A DNA stretch of 64,000 nt from Podocnemis expansa (lineage: Eukaryota > Chordata > Testudines > Podocnemididae). Position numbers and translations under genes: made by a program. The notes beneath the pieces are model-generated. The model was not told the origin of the DNA and ran no database searches. It was given only the letters and a program-made list of their open reading frames with translations. The stretch is from the NCBI GenBank assembly GCA_007922195.1, contig ML681994.1, positions 47,352,434-47,416,433 on the forward strand. Direction: 5' to 3'. Below, in pieces: positions 24,389 to 34,296 of the stretch. Position 1 is the first letter of the stretch; each line of letters begins with the position of its first letter.

Positions 24389-24511
24389 TTGTAAGGAGTG
24401 GTACTGTGGAGGGGAAGAGGACACTACAGATATAAACAAGCCTACCAAGAAGAGGGCAGCAGAGGGAACTCTAAGGGCATATAGAGACTGATTAGTGAAG
24501 AAGGAAACTGT

Positions 24512-24891
24512 GGCTATGTCTACATTAGGCAAAGGTAGTTCAAACTTGTTAGCTCAAACTAATGTCTGAGGTTAGTTCGAACTAACCTCAAACTTATTAG
24601 TTCAAATTAACAATGTGGACTAGTTTCAACTAACATTAGTTCGAACTAGTCGACCTTGTTAGTTCAAACTCAGGGTTAGTCTGAGTCTCCATGGTACTTA
24701 GTTCGAACTAATGCTTGAAGTAGGTGATTAGTTCGAACTAACCAGTGGTAGTTACTAATTCGAACTAAGCATTCCTTAGAACTAAGGACTTCCGTAGTTC
24801 AAACAAAGGAAAGCCTGATGTAGACAGATGATAAGTTAGTTTGAGTTAAGCCTCCTTAATTCGAACTAACTTGCCAGAGTAGACATAACCT
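24512..24891. mobile_element. Foldback element packed with a ttcgaa palindrome
   Basis: The termini are ggctatgtctac (24512-24523) and gtagacataacc (24880-24891), inverted with one mismatch. The interior repeats the perfect palindrome ttagttcgaactaa at 24572-24585, 24698-24711 and 24728-24741, with several decayed versions (24637, 24753, 24858). It is non-coding. No target duplication could be fixed with confidence, so the superfamily is uncertain. Confidence 0.75.
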
Positions 24892-24899
24892 ATCTGCTT

Positions 24900-25725
24900 A
24901 TAAAGACACAGTTATGGAAAAGGAATCCCAACTGGTGTGAAAGGCTTCAGTTTTATGCCTGCCTCTTTAGCCTCAATAAATCCATTTCATTGGCTGCAGA
25001 CTGGACTCTGGATTGTGGCTTTCTGCCAGTGCATGCGTCTGGGAACAGAGAAATGGGGCAGGGGAGCCCTGACAGAAGGTTTTCTATTCTATATAATATT
25101 TTGCAGCCAGTGGCAGGTGCAGGAGCTCAGAAAATCTGCCTATTTGTTAAGGTCCTAAGTATGGATTGATGTGCCTAATTTCAGATACCCAAGTTAGAAA
25201 AAGTTGACCTTTTCCCTTAATGGGACAAGATATAAACCTGTTTGGGAGACTATTATACAGGCGTTGAGTGCCACATCATATACTCTCCTTTGTTATAGAA
25301 AGGTGTGAAAAAGGACTAAGATCTATAACGATGACCATAGAGTTAAGCTCTATAGCTTAATTTATGTCATGTCAACAACTGTTAAAAAAAAGTTCACAGT
25401 TATTCGCTACGCATGTGACTAGAAACAGCCATTGATGAACTAAAAAAAGTGAATAGTGCATAGGATAAAATGCAGATTCTATACTACTACAAATATAGTA
25501 GAATCTATAATAAAGAACTAGTGTACACTCAAAATATCTTTTGAAATGCTTAGAATTTTTGACGTGGGAGTGCACACTTTTGCAGTGTGCACAGGTAACA
25601 CTGATCCAAGCAGTATTAATTCAGTATTACTTTACTACTACTATTGATTTGTCTATGTATCATATATAGAACCTTGGCTTTTCCTCTGCTCTTCTTGCAT
25701 TTCCTCAAGCACCCACCTGGTTTTG
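24900..25725. other. Unassigned sequence, no gene seen
   Basis: No recognisable gene or repeat. The open frames at 24937-25158 and 25372-25575 have no domain character. Confidence 0.5.
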
Positions 25726-25731
25726 TGAAGT

Positions 25732-26044
25732 CAGAGACAGATTACCACAAGGGCCTACAGGGCCTGTGTCCAGGGCCCCCCACCTCTGGAGTCACCTCCA
25801 GCAGTGCTGGCCAGTAGGCTCACAACCCCCACCAGCAGTGCTGGTCTGTGCTCTCCCCACAGCAGCACTGGCTTGCAGCCCCCACCCAGGCCTGCTGCAG
25901 CAGCACCTGCCAGGACCCAGAGCCCCTGCTGCCCCCCAGCACTGGTGGGGTCAGCTATCCCAACTCCAGGCACAGCACCACCGAAGTGGGGGACCCCACA
26001 AGAGAGGACAGTCCCAGGTCCCCTCAGGCATTAAGCCAGCCCTG
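25732..26044. mobile_element. GC-rich hAT-like element
   Basis: It runs from cagagacagattacc to ttaagccagccctg. Flanks tgtgaagt (25724-25731) and cttgaagt (26045-26052) agree at 6 of 8 positions. The interior is GC-rich with three spaced 'cagcagtgctgg'/'agcagcactgg' units. The first ~45 bases are similar, in reverse complement, to 33430-33475, so these are two members of one family. The four overlapping open frames here are not genes. Confidence 0.55.
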
Positions 26045-26052
26045 CTTGAAGT

Positions 26053-27600
26053 TCACAGTTCTTCGATGGCGCAATGTATGAGTTATCATTTGGTTGTGCA
26101 ATAGCAAGCAGGAGGTTTCAGCTTGCATCTGTTGACAGGCAATTTTTGTAGTAAATTGTTATATTTTCTTTTTTGAGTGTTTAAGCAAGTAACCAACTAC
26201 CCTAGTTATGAAGCTCTATTTATCTATCAAACACTCACTGACTGTAGGCAACAATCTGGAGGAGGCAGGCGTAACAGTGTCTCAATTTTTCTAGCACGAT
26301 ATCTCAGATGAATACATGTATGTTCAGTTTGCTCTATAAGGACAAATACTTCTTTAAATGGGCATGTAGTAGAGAAACAGCAGCAGAACGACCAAAGTTA
26401 GTCATAACTTAGTCATAGGTTAGGTTTATGCAGGAGTGGATGGGAGAGGTTCCACGGCCTGAATTGCACAGGAGTCCAGATTAGATGAGCAGATTGGTGC
26501 CTTCTGACCTTAAAGTCTGAGTCCATAAGGTTGACGTGAATAAAAAGAAGCTACCCAGGAGGTATCCTACATCGTGCATTATGGGTTAGGAACGCTGGCA
26601 GCGTTCTGTGGCCCCATGCATAGTAGAGTCCTGCTTTATGACAGAGTTCTTAGGGGCAGTGTAAAGGAGAAGGGGTTGGAGAAGGGTGATTGAGACCTGG
26701 ATTTCAAACTACAAATCATTCTTCATGATCATTACACATAATCTAGGGTTTAAGGGCCACAACATATTGCAAAGGAGAGTGTAAGACAGCATCGAAAGGA
26801 TGCAGATCTGGAATATAAACAGCTGATCATGCCACTCCATTTATGAGGCATGTGTCTCGGAGTTCCTGCAATCTGAGAGTTGCAGTTATGAAGTGATGGC
26901 TCAGGGCGTTGCACCTTCACCGAACATAGCTAAGTTTTGTAGTTGTGCCATCATTCATTCATCTTTGAAATAACCCAATAAAGGCTTCTGCAGGAATGTC
27001 TGTGCCTTGAACAAAGCCAGCAGTACTGTCAAATTAAAAACCACTACTATGTAGATACGCTAGAGCCATGGGTGACCTCAGTCTTATCGCTACATCAGGG
27101 AATCGCAGATGGCATAGTGATTCTAGATCACGCCCTCTCCCAGCACCAAGCTGTAGGGAGTAGCTTAGGAGTTACTGTCCCCTTCATCTCCAGCAGTCCA
27201 CTAATGGCCCTCTGAACCAACCAGCTTGTGTAAGAGAAAGCAGCTGTGAAGTTACTTTATTGTGGCCCAAGGATTCAGGTCAGCATCTGCAGACCTGCTT
27301 TGAATTCAGAGAATCTGGACCACTGAATTTAACTGCTACATATTATCTACTCTAACTACTACATATTATTTACTGTACACAGGAGAGACCCTGACCATCA
27401 GCACAGCAAAGAGGAGTTTAGCCATATAACTGAGCTGTAACAGTCTTCACTTCTTTGCTGTACTGAAAAATTAGACTTTGTTTTAATTCAGTTAAATGTG
27501 ACATTTCAACTATTTTTAATCAACAAATACAGCTCTTGTGATAATTAAAAAATCCAAAGTCCATGCGAAAGTCAATTTAAAAAACTCAACAATACAGACA
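26053..27600. other. Mostly unassigned, with a CR1 3' end
   Basis: At 26462-26530 the plus strand reads agattagatgagcagattgg ... ccttctgaccttaaagtctg, the 3' end of a plus-oriented CR1. Nothing else is recognised. Two near-copies of 'ctactacatattat' occur at 27335-27370. Confidence 0.5.
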
Positions 27601-27609
27601 CAACTTTGC

Positions 27610-27850
27610 CCTAAGGATTTTTTAAAGCACTTTTGCAATGAAAATAGAGATTTAAAAGTTATTAGCATTTACATCCTCCAAGGCCATTACAAACTCCATT
27701 GATTTACCGCAGGGAAGACTTCAGCTTAACACTGAGGCGCTGAAATTAAATGATTTGCTCAAGGCAACAGGATGTGCCAGTGTCAATGGAGCTGTTAGAG
27801 TCCTGGAGTCCACAATTTCCTATTCTGAACTCTACCTACTAGGCCAGTGC
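27610..27850 (-). repeat. MIR/CORE-type SINE remnant
   Basis: gatttgctcaaggcaacagg, the gtcctggagtccac block and ctctacctactaggccagtg are the reverse complement of the tRNA-derived head and core of a MIR-like SINE. The element is old and diverged. Confidence 0.65.
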
Positions 27851-27857
27851 TTTTCAG

Positions 27858-27938
27858 TTTCAAAAGGGATAGCTGTGTTAGTCTAGTCCAATAAAAAAAC
27901 AACAAGGAGTTGTGTGGCACTCAAACATTTTTTTCTCA
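27858..27938. mobile_element. PLE terminal fragment
   Basis: The tttcaaaagggatagctgtg ... caacaaggagttgtgtggca block is the terminal ~75 bases of the same PLE family (subtype with 'ggagttgtgtggcac'). No partner end or body follows, so this is a solitary end. Confidence 0.75.
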
Positions 27939-28848
27939 GGACTCCAATGCATTCCAGTGGTAGCAGGGGGTGCCACAACTCAGTACATAAGGGTCTGCAA
28001 CCAAGTACTGGGACCCAAACCATGGGTTGAAAACCCGTGTACTGGGCCAGAACTATGAAAGCTAGATTTTATTTCACAGGAAATGAAAAAGTTTGAAGTG
28101 AATGAAAGTTTTAGAATCAGATTTAAGATCAAACTGTCAGCTTATCAGAGTCAAATAAGCACAGTCAAGGAAGCCCTGCTAATTTGCAATAACTGAGAAT
28201 GTAACACAGACAGCATTGGTGTAGCAAAATTTGCACCAGCTGAAGACATGGCTTGACTTTACATAAAGCCAGACTGTTTTGCTGATAATATGCTTCTTCT
28301 CCTCCCCTCCCGCCCCCACCCCTCACCCACAACCCCAACTCAGTAAGATTTTTGTTATTTATTTTTATCCTCAGAGTAACTGCCATTCATTTTAGAATTT
28401 ACCTTGTGGCTTTTAAAGTTCTGGTCTGCCTCATAATGCCTGGCATCACTCATACCTCTCCCAGCATGAATACATACAAGGACTGAAGCTGACTCAGACT
28501 CAGTGAAGTTGATCAATGATGCACCCCTTTAGTTAGCTGATGTTACTGATATAAACAACTTTAAAAGGTGATTTGTGTGCTTTCTGCAATGCAACTGCAT
28601 TCGCTGCAGGCTCACAAGCGAAGGCAACAGCTCAGGAGATAACACTGATGGATTACTGGAATGAGAATCTTGTTCTGAACATTGACGCTTCAGCTGCTGA
28701 CATAGCTTAGGTTTTTTTCACATAAAATGGGGATGGCAAACTTCTGGCATTTGCTACAGCTGCTCTATCTAGTAGAGATACGGGCAAATTGGGTAAAAGA
28801 TTCAGGAGGTGCTTGAACTTGGAATTATGTATTCAGATCCCCCAAGCC

Positions 28849-29153
28849 AGAGGTCTGCAACTTGCAGCTCCAGAGCTGCATGTGACTCTTTGGCTGCTAT
28901 CTTGTGGCTCCAGGCTGTGGGCTCCCCATCCGCTGATACCAGGGGACACTGTGGGCAGCCTGCTCCTAGCTCCAGACCCCCTCCTTGCCACCAGGGAACC
29001 CTGCAGACAAGCTTTGCCAGACTCCAGCCTCACCACCAGGATATCCTGCAGCAAGTGCCCTGTCCCAGCTTCCTCCCCACCTTCCCCACCAGGAGGCCAC
29101 ACCCACTGCAGGTCTCAAAACACTTGGTTATTAAAGGAATTTCAAAAAATGGG
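28849..29153. mobile_element. hAT-like element, right end not found
   Basis: It starts with a cagaggtctgcaac end followed by ttgcagctccagagctgcat, which aligns with the left end of 23506-24388. The GC-rich interior generates overlapping frames on both strands (up to 150 codons) that are not genes. A PLE is inserted at 29154, at or near its right edge, and no inverted right terminus is recognised. Confidence 0.5.
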
Positions 29154-29166
29154 TCTTATCTTTTGG

Positions 29167-30310
29167 ATTTCCAAAGGGATAGCTGTGTTAGTCTAGTCCA
29201 GCAAAAAAACCGCAAGGAGTTGTGTGGCACTTTAAGAGTAACAGATTTATTTTTCGCATGAGCTTTCGTGGGAGAAAATCCCACTTTGTCACGAAGATGG
29301 GTGAACTTACAGAATGGAAAGAAAATAAATGCAAGGGGGTGTAAAACATAGGATCAGATCAACAGTAACAGCAAATCAGCGCAGTTGTTAGGTTCAAACC
29401 ATGGGAAGCCTGAAGTTAATGTTTCTGTAGAGGCCTAAGAAAGAGAACAACAGAACACCACTAGTCACCACAATACAACCCTCAAGTCAGATCTCTGCAA
29501 CAGATCATTAAGGACCTACAGCCTATTCTAAAAGATGATCCCTCTCTCTCTCAAGCCTTGGGAGACAGACCTCACCTTGCCTGCAGACAGCCACCCGATC
29601 TTAAACAGTTACTCACCAGCAACTACAGATCTAACAACAGTAACATTAAAACAGGCACACATCCCTGCAACAAGCCATGCTGCCAAGTCTACCCATATAT
29701 CTGCACAACAGATACATCATAGGTCCTAATCAAGCCTGCTACTCCATCAAAAGCTCATTTACCTGCTCATCTACTAATGTGATCTGTGTCATCTTGTGCC
29801 AGAAATGCCCCAACACCTTATACATTGGACAAACAGGATGATGCCTGCACAAAAGAATAAATGAACATGGAGCTGACATCAGAAATCACAGAAGAAAGAA
29901 ACCAGTTGCTGAGCATTTCCATCTTTCTAATCACTTGATAAATGATTTGTTAACGACTGTTGTCAGAGATGTGACTGGGACATCAAGACTTCAAAGAGAA
30001 ACAGCTGAACTCGAATTAACATGCAAACTAAATTCTGTGACAGCAGGATTGAATCGAGACTATGGGTTCTTTTCCCATTACAAAAGGTAATTTGACTTTA
30101 GGCTTCCCATGGTTTGAACCTAACAACTGCGCTGATTTGCTGTTACTGTATGATCTGATCCTATGTTTTACACCCCCTTGCATTTATTTTCATTCCATTC
30201 TGTAAATTCACCCATCTTCAAAGCATCTGACGAAATGGGATCTTCTCCCATGAAAGCTCATGCAATAAATAAATCTGTTAGTCTTTAAGTGCCATACAAC
30301 TCCTTGTTTC
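29167..30310 (+). mobile_element. Penelope-like element with inverted 3'-end arm
   Basis: It is flanked by a perfect 13-base duplication, tcttatcttttgg, at 29154-29166 and 30311-30323. The left ~250 bases (29167-29412) are the reverse complement of the element's own 3' untranslated end (30091-30310). At ~29416 this switches to the sense body, starting at a point equal to residue ~171 of the 58610 copy. The body covers the linker, the cysteine cluster and the GIY-YIG region up to tgggttcttttcccattac. The coding part has stops and small indels (the longest open stretch is 29535-29729). The left end keeps the ~40-base tip and the right end lacks it. This copy closely resembles 58530-60005. Confidence 0.9.
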
Positions 30311-30754
30311 TCTTATCTTTTGGGTTTTCTACTCCTGCCCCAGAGTGTGTATTGCAGTATTTAACTTGCCCCCCCCCCCAGCTAAATTAAATCCCTCTCT
30401 TCCTCAAGTACCAGAGACTTTGTTTACCTTTGACTGGAGACAGAGAGCCTTTCATCTGGTTTTAACAAAGCCCTTCATCAACCTGGTCAACGTCTCCTTC
30501 TACTGATGTTCTGCAAGTCCTCCAGTAAAATGGTCCATATTTTTTTCACTGTCATTTCCCTTCTCTCCTCTCCTCTGCATCTGCCCTGTTTTTCCCTCCT
30601 GCATGTTCCTCTTATCTGATCTTGTCCTGATTCCACCTCTTTCTCTGTCTCCTTCTTTCCAGTCCCGTTCAATCTCTCTTCCTAATTCCCAGTCACTCTG
30701 TTCCTCATTTAAACTATACATGATGATGACAGTTGAAAATAAAGAGTAAGACTG

Positions 30755-30948
30755 CAGAGGTTCCCAACCTTTTTTTGCTGCAAGGCCTCATATTCCAGTG
30801 AAACTCTTTCTACTGCCCCCCTTTGAAAAATTTTAACATTGAGCATGAATTCTGATGCCCTGTACTGTCTCCTTAGCTTTTACCACCCTCTTGAACTTTG
30901 AAACTGCACACCCCCAAGGGGTGGTACTGCCCCCATTGGGAAATGCTG
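30755..30948. mobile_element. hAT-like short element
   Basis: The left end cagaggttcccaacctttt and the right end ccattgggaaatgctg are imperfect inverted repeats of the cagNggttcccaa type. The interior resembles short amniote hAT-derived elements (gctgcaaggcctcat ... tgcacacccccaagggg). The target duplication is not clear. Confidence 0.55.
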
Positions 30949-30949
30949 G

Positions 30950-33050
30950 CACTGAAACACTATTCTGCACCACACCCCAGTTCTATGCCACTATCTGCTG
31001 CACTTGCTTTCTTAATCCCCCCTCAATCATATATATAGCTCCTTATTTATTCTGCATAGCTACACTAGAGAACCCCCACACAGAGCCATCAGTGAGCACA
31101 ATAATGACATCAGCTAGCAATTTCTTTATTTCTAATGAAATTTTACTTCTTTTAGGAAAATTGCATCTGATAAAGGAATAGCAGGCCAAGTTACATTTTC
31201 CTGGATTTTTATATTTTACAGAGAAATTCTCTAGCACAGCCTACAGAGCAAATAGTAGAAACTTTGAGAGTGTAGAACAGGAGGATCCCATATTAAGAAA
31301 TTAGTGCATCATATGAGGCAATAAAATATGAGTCCCTAAAATCTTTGATACCTAGCTGATACCATATTTTTATCCAGTAAAGGAGAATAGACAACATACC
31401 ATCAGCATCATGGACAGTCAAACATTTTACTACTTCCCCCAGCATAGGTTATCACAAATACCTCAGGTGAAGTCTAAATCAATTCATAAAAATACTGTTG
31501 CTGAAGAAACTTTGTCAACACGAATTTCGGATAACTAGCGCCAGGTTGCCAGGACAACAGTCTGACTTGTACTCCAGCCCCAAAAGGGAGCAGCTAGTAC
31601 TGCTAATAGGCAAATTGTCATCCCTGTATTTTATGTTTTTTTATGGGGAACATCCATGGGTTCAACCCTGTAAAGACACTGAATAATCAAAATTTTGTCT
31701 CCCCTCCCCGCATAAGATTTGGTAGCAAGGGAAGTAAAGATAAGATCAGACCTCTTTGAATGCACTACTTTTAAAATGATCTTAGAAATAGCATAGATCT
31801 TATTCTCAGGCAGTAGTTCAGGGTCAAGAGATCAACATTAGAATAATTCGTTCTGCTTCAATCACTTCACATTGTTTAAAAGAGTTCTTAGAGGAACAGG
31901 GAAATTAACAAGTTTTGCAGAAGCTGGGATTTTTTTTTTATTATAATTTTGCTAATTTGCCTTGGCTTCCAAGCAACCCCATGCAGTGTTGTGTAATCAG
32001 ATGATGCAGCACCTAATACACACCGTAGACAGCACGCATTACTCCACTTGACTGTTAATATGGAAATAAAGTCAATTTTCTTTTCTGTATTAAAAAAGTA
32101 ATAAAGTGTATTTGTTCTCTGGACTTGGTGATGTACTGGAGGCAGCAAGTTAATAAACTTTAGTAATACTCAGAAAAGAAATTAGCATGTCATTTATTAT
32201 ACTAGATGGTACTCACTAGATGTGCAGTTGTCTTCTGTATTGTTCTCATTCCTTGGCTTCCTTACTGCCATTCTCAGTCCTTTATACTGAGGGACAAGCA
32301 TGAATACCTATCCAGAAACACAACTTTCTATTTCTCATTTTTCCAAGCAAATCAACTACTTTTAATGAGTTACAGAACCTATGCATTTTTACAATATACA
32401 TGCCCTCAATTAACACTATTCTAGTCACATACATCCTGGAACGGAGGGGGCTTTTTGGCATCTTTTACAAGCCCCAGAATCATAAATGCAGGAAGTGTAA
32501 TGTCACACAGCACTCATTCACTAGTGTCATTTGTCCTTTCAGTGACATCATCTAAAGCCTCCAGGAACATTTCTTACTTGTATCTTGTTATGATCTATCA
32601 AGATGAAAGTACTTCAATTCTTCAGGTTATTGCTTGAGAAAAATTAATTCTGTAGTGGACTCCACAGGTTGCTCTGTCAGTGCAAACAGGCTTTAAACAA
32701 CCCTTTTATATCTCAGAGAACTACTGCTTGCAGCAAGTTTTCTATGGGTTTTCCCCTACTATTCACTGATGCCAAGAGCTCAAGGCTGAGAAGCAGTCGA
32801 GTATCTCTGTTATCTCAGATCTCTAGGGGGCTGGAAGTTTTTCACAATGTTACAGCTGCAGCTATGGACCACACTGTCAAGACTCTGGCAAATAAAATTA
32901 GCAGCAACCAGAGAATCCTTTTTAATCAAAAATCTTCTTTAAAAAAAGATCTCTTATGGTTTCATACACTTGTTGTCTGCAGCTGCCGTTGATATTGAGA
33001 GTTAAGTGCTATGACCAAAATTCTATCAGCCAAACATATTCAAGATTAGT
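30950..33050. other. Unassigned sequence, no gene seen
   Basis: No gene or recognisable mobile element. Several short frames (31498-31686, 32206-32637, 32669-32992) lack domain features. Confidence 0.5.
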
Positions 33051-34296
33051 TCCAAAGAGGCAGCCGTGTTAGTCTAGTTCAGTAAAACAAACAAGGAGTC
33101 TTGTGGCACTTAAAAACTCACAGTTATTTATTGCACAAGCCTGTGTGGGAGAAAATCAGATGAAGATCAGCTGGCGCCTGGGGCCATCTGATGTGTGTGG
33201 TGCAACTTCCAGTCAGCCCCACCACCCCTGGGGATGTGGCTGGCCTGCCACACCCCACTCTGGGGGTAGAGCAGCTAGCCCAAGGGCAGAGCAGGAGCTC
33301 AGAGTCCAGCTATGAGCTCAACCACGCCACCACTGGGGGCAGACTGGCTGGCACAAGGGTAGGGCAGGAGCATGGAGCTCAGCCTCTGGGCCAGTCTACC
33401 CCAGCCCCAAGTGCTGGCGGGGTGGAGGGACCCCAGGGCATGGGCCCAGTTGGCCCATGCATTAATCTGCCCCTGGGAAGCTCAAACAACATGGAGGACT
33501 CTTAAGCAAAGCCCATATTTCCCAGTAGGGACCCTGTTGCCACTGCCTCTACCTTTCACCCTGTTTACCAAATTCAGCTCAACTCAGATGAGGTTGTCCC
33601 TCCATCAGCACAATTTACACACAGTTCTTCTGCCTTTTACTCAACTCAACTCACATAGCCAGATAAGTCTAGTGTAAGAGTGTCAATGCCTGAGATGATA
33701 GGGAATCCTGCTCATTCACCAATGCAATTTATGCCATCATGAGCCAGAAATGCCCCCATACCTTACACATTGGACAAAGAACAATCTCTGCACAAAAGAA
33801 CAAATGAACACAAAACTGACATCAGAAATCACAACATTCAAAAACCAGTAGCTGAGTACTTCAACCTTCCTAATTACTCTGTTGATTTTTTTGTTAACAA
33901 CTGTGCTCAAGCAAATCAAGACTTCAAAGAGAAGCTGCAGAATTGGAACCGATATTTAGATTTCATTGTGTGAAAGCAGGATTAAATTGTGACTATGGGT
34001 TCTTTTCCTATTACAACACGTGGTTTGATCTCACCTTCCTCTATGTGCTATTCCCCAGTGTTTGAATCTTAACACCTGCTTTGATTTGCTGTTACAGTTT
34101 GACCTGATCCCATGACTTACAGAATGGGAGGAAAATTAAAGGCAGGGGAGTGTAAGTTCCCCCATCTTCAAAGTGTCTGACAAATTTGCATTTTCTCCTA
34201 TGAAAGCTCATGCAATAAATAAATTTGTTAGTCTTTAAGTCACATAGTACTCCTTGCTTATTTTGCTGAACTAGACAAACAAGGCTGCTCCTTTGG
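33051..34296 (+). mobile_element. Penelope-like element, decayed and interrupted
   Basis: The left terminal arm (33051 to ~33158, starting tccaaagaggcagccgtgtt) is in inverted orientation. The sense body reappears at ~33700 with the GIY-YIG region (ttacacattggacaaag at ~33762) and the 3' end runs to ctttgga at 34296. Between them lie a GC-rich hAT-like insertion (to 33475) and about 220 bases I cannot assign. The body has stops and indels. The right end keeps its tip, unlike 29167-30310. No target duplication was found. A 41-base segment of the 3' end is inverted (34116-34156). Confidence 0.8.
33168..33475. mobile_element. GC-rich hAT-like insertion inside a PLE
   Basis: The right end cattaatctgcccctg is the reverse complement of the left end of 25732-26044, and the adjoining ggcatgggcccagttggccc also matches that family inverted. 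The left boundary (cagctggcgcctgggg) is less certain. The flanks tgaagatc and ggaagctc agree at 6 of 8, but the exact edge is ambiguous. It lies within the left part of the PLE at 33051-34296 and so is younger than that PLE copy. Confidence 0.45.

Noticed and set aside
28789..29261. 150- and 135-codon plus frames
   Set aside because: They span a hAT-like element and run into the PLE insertion at 29154, so they are chimeric readings of repeats.
30500..30721. Charged 73-codon minus frame rich in Arg, Glu and Lys
   Set aside because: A by-product of a pyrimidine-rich plus strand (ctcctctcctctgc...); low complexity, with no conserved motif.
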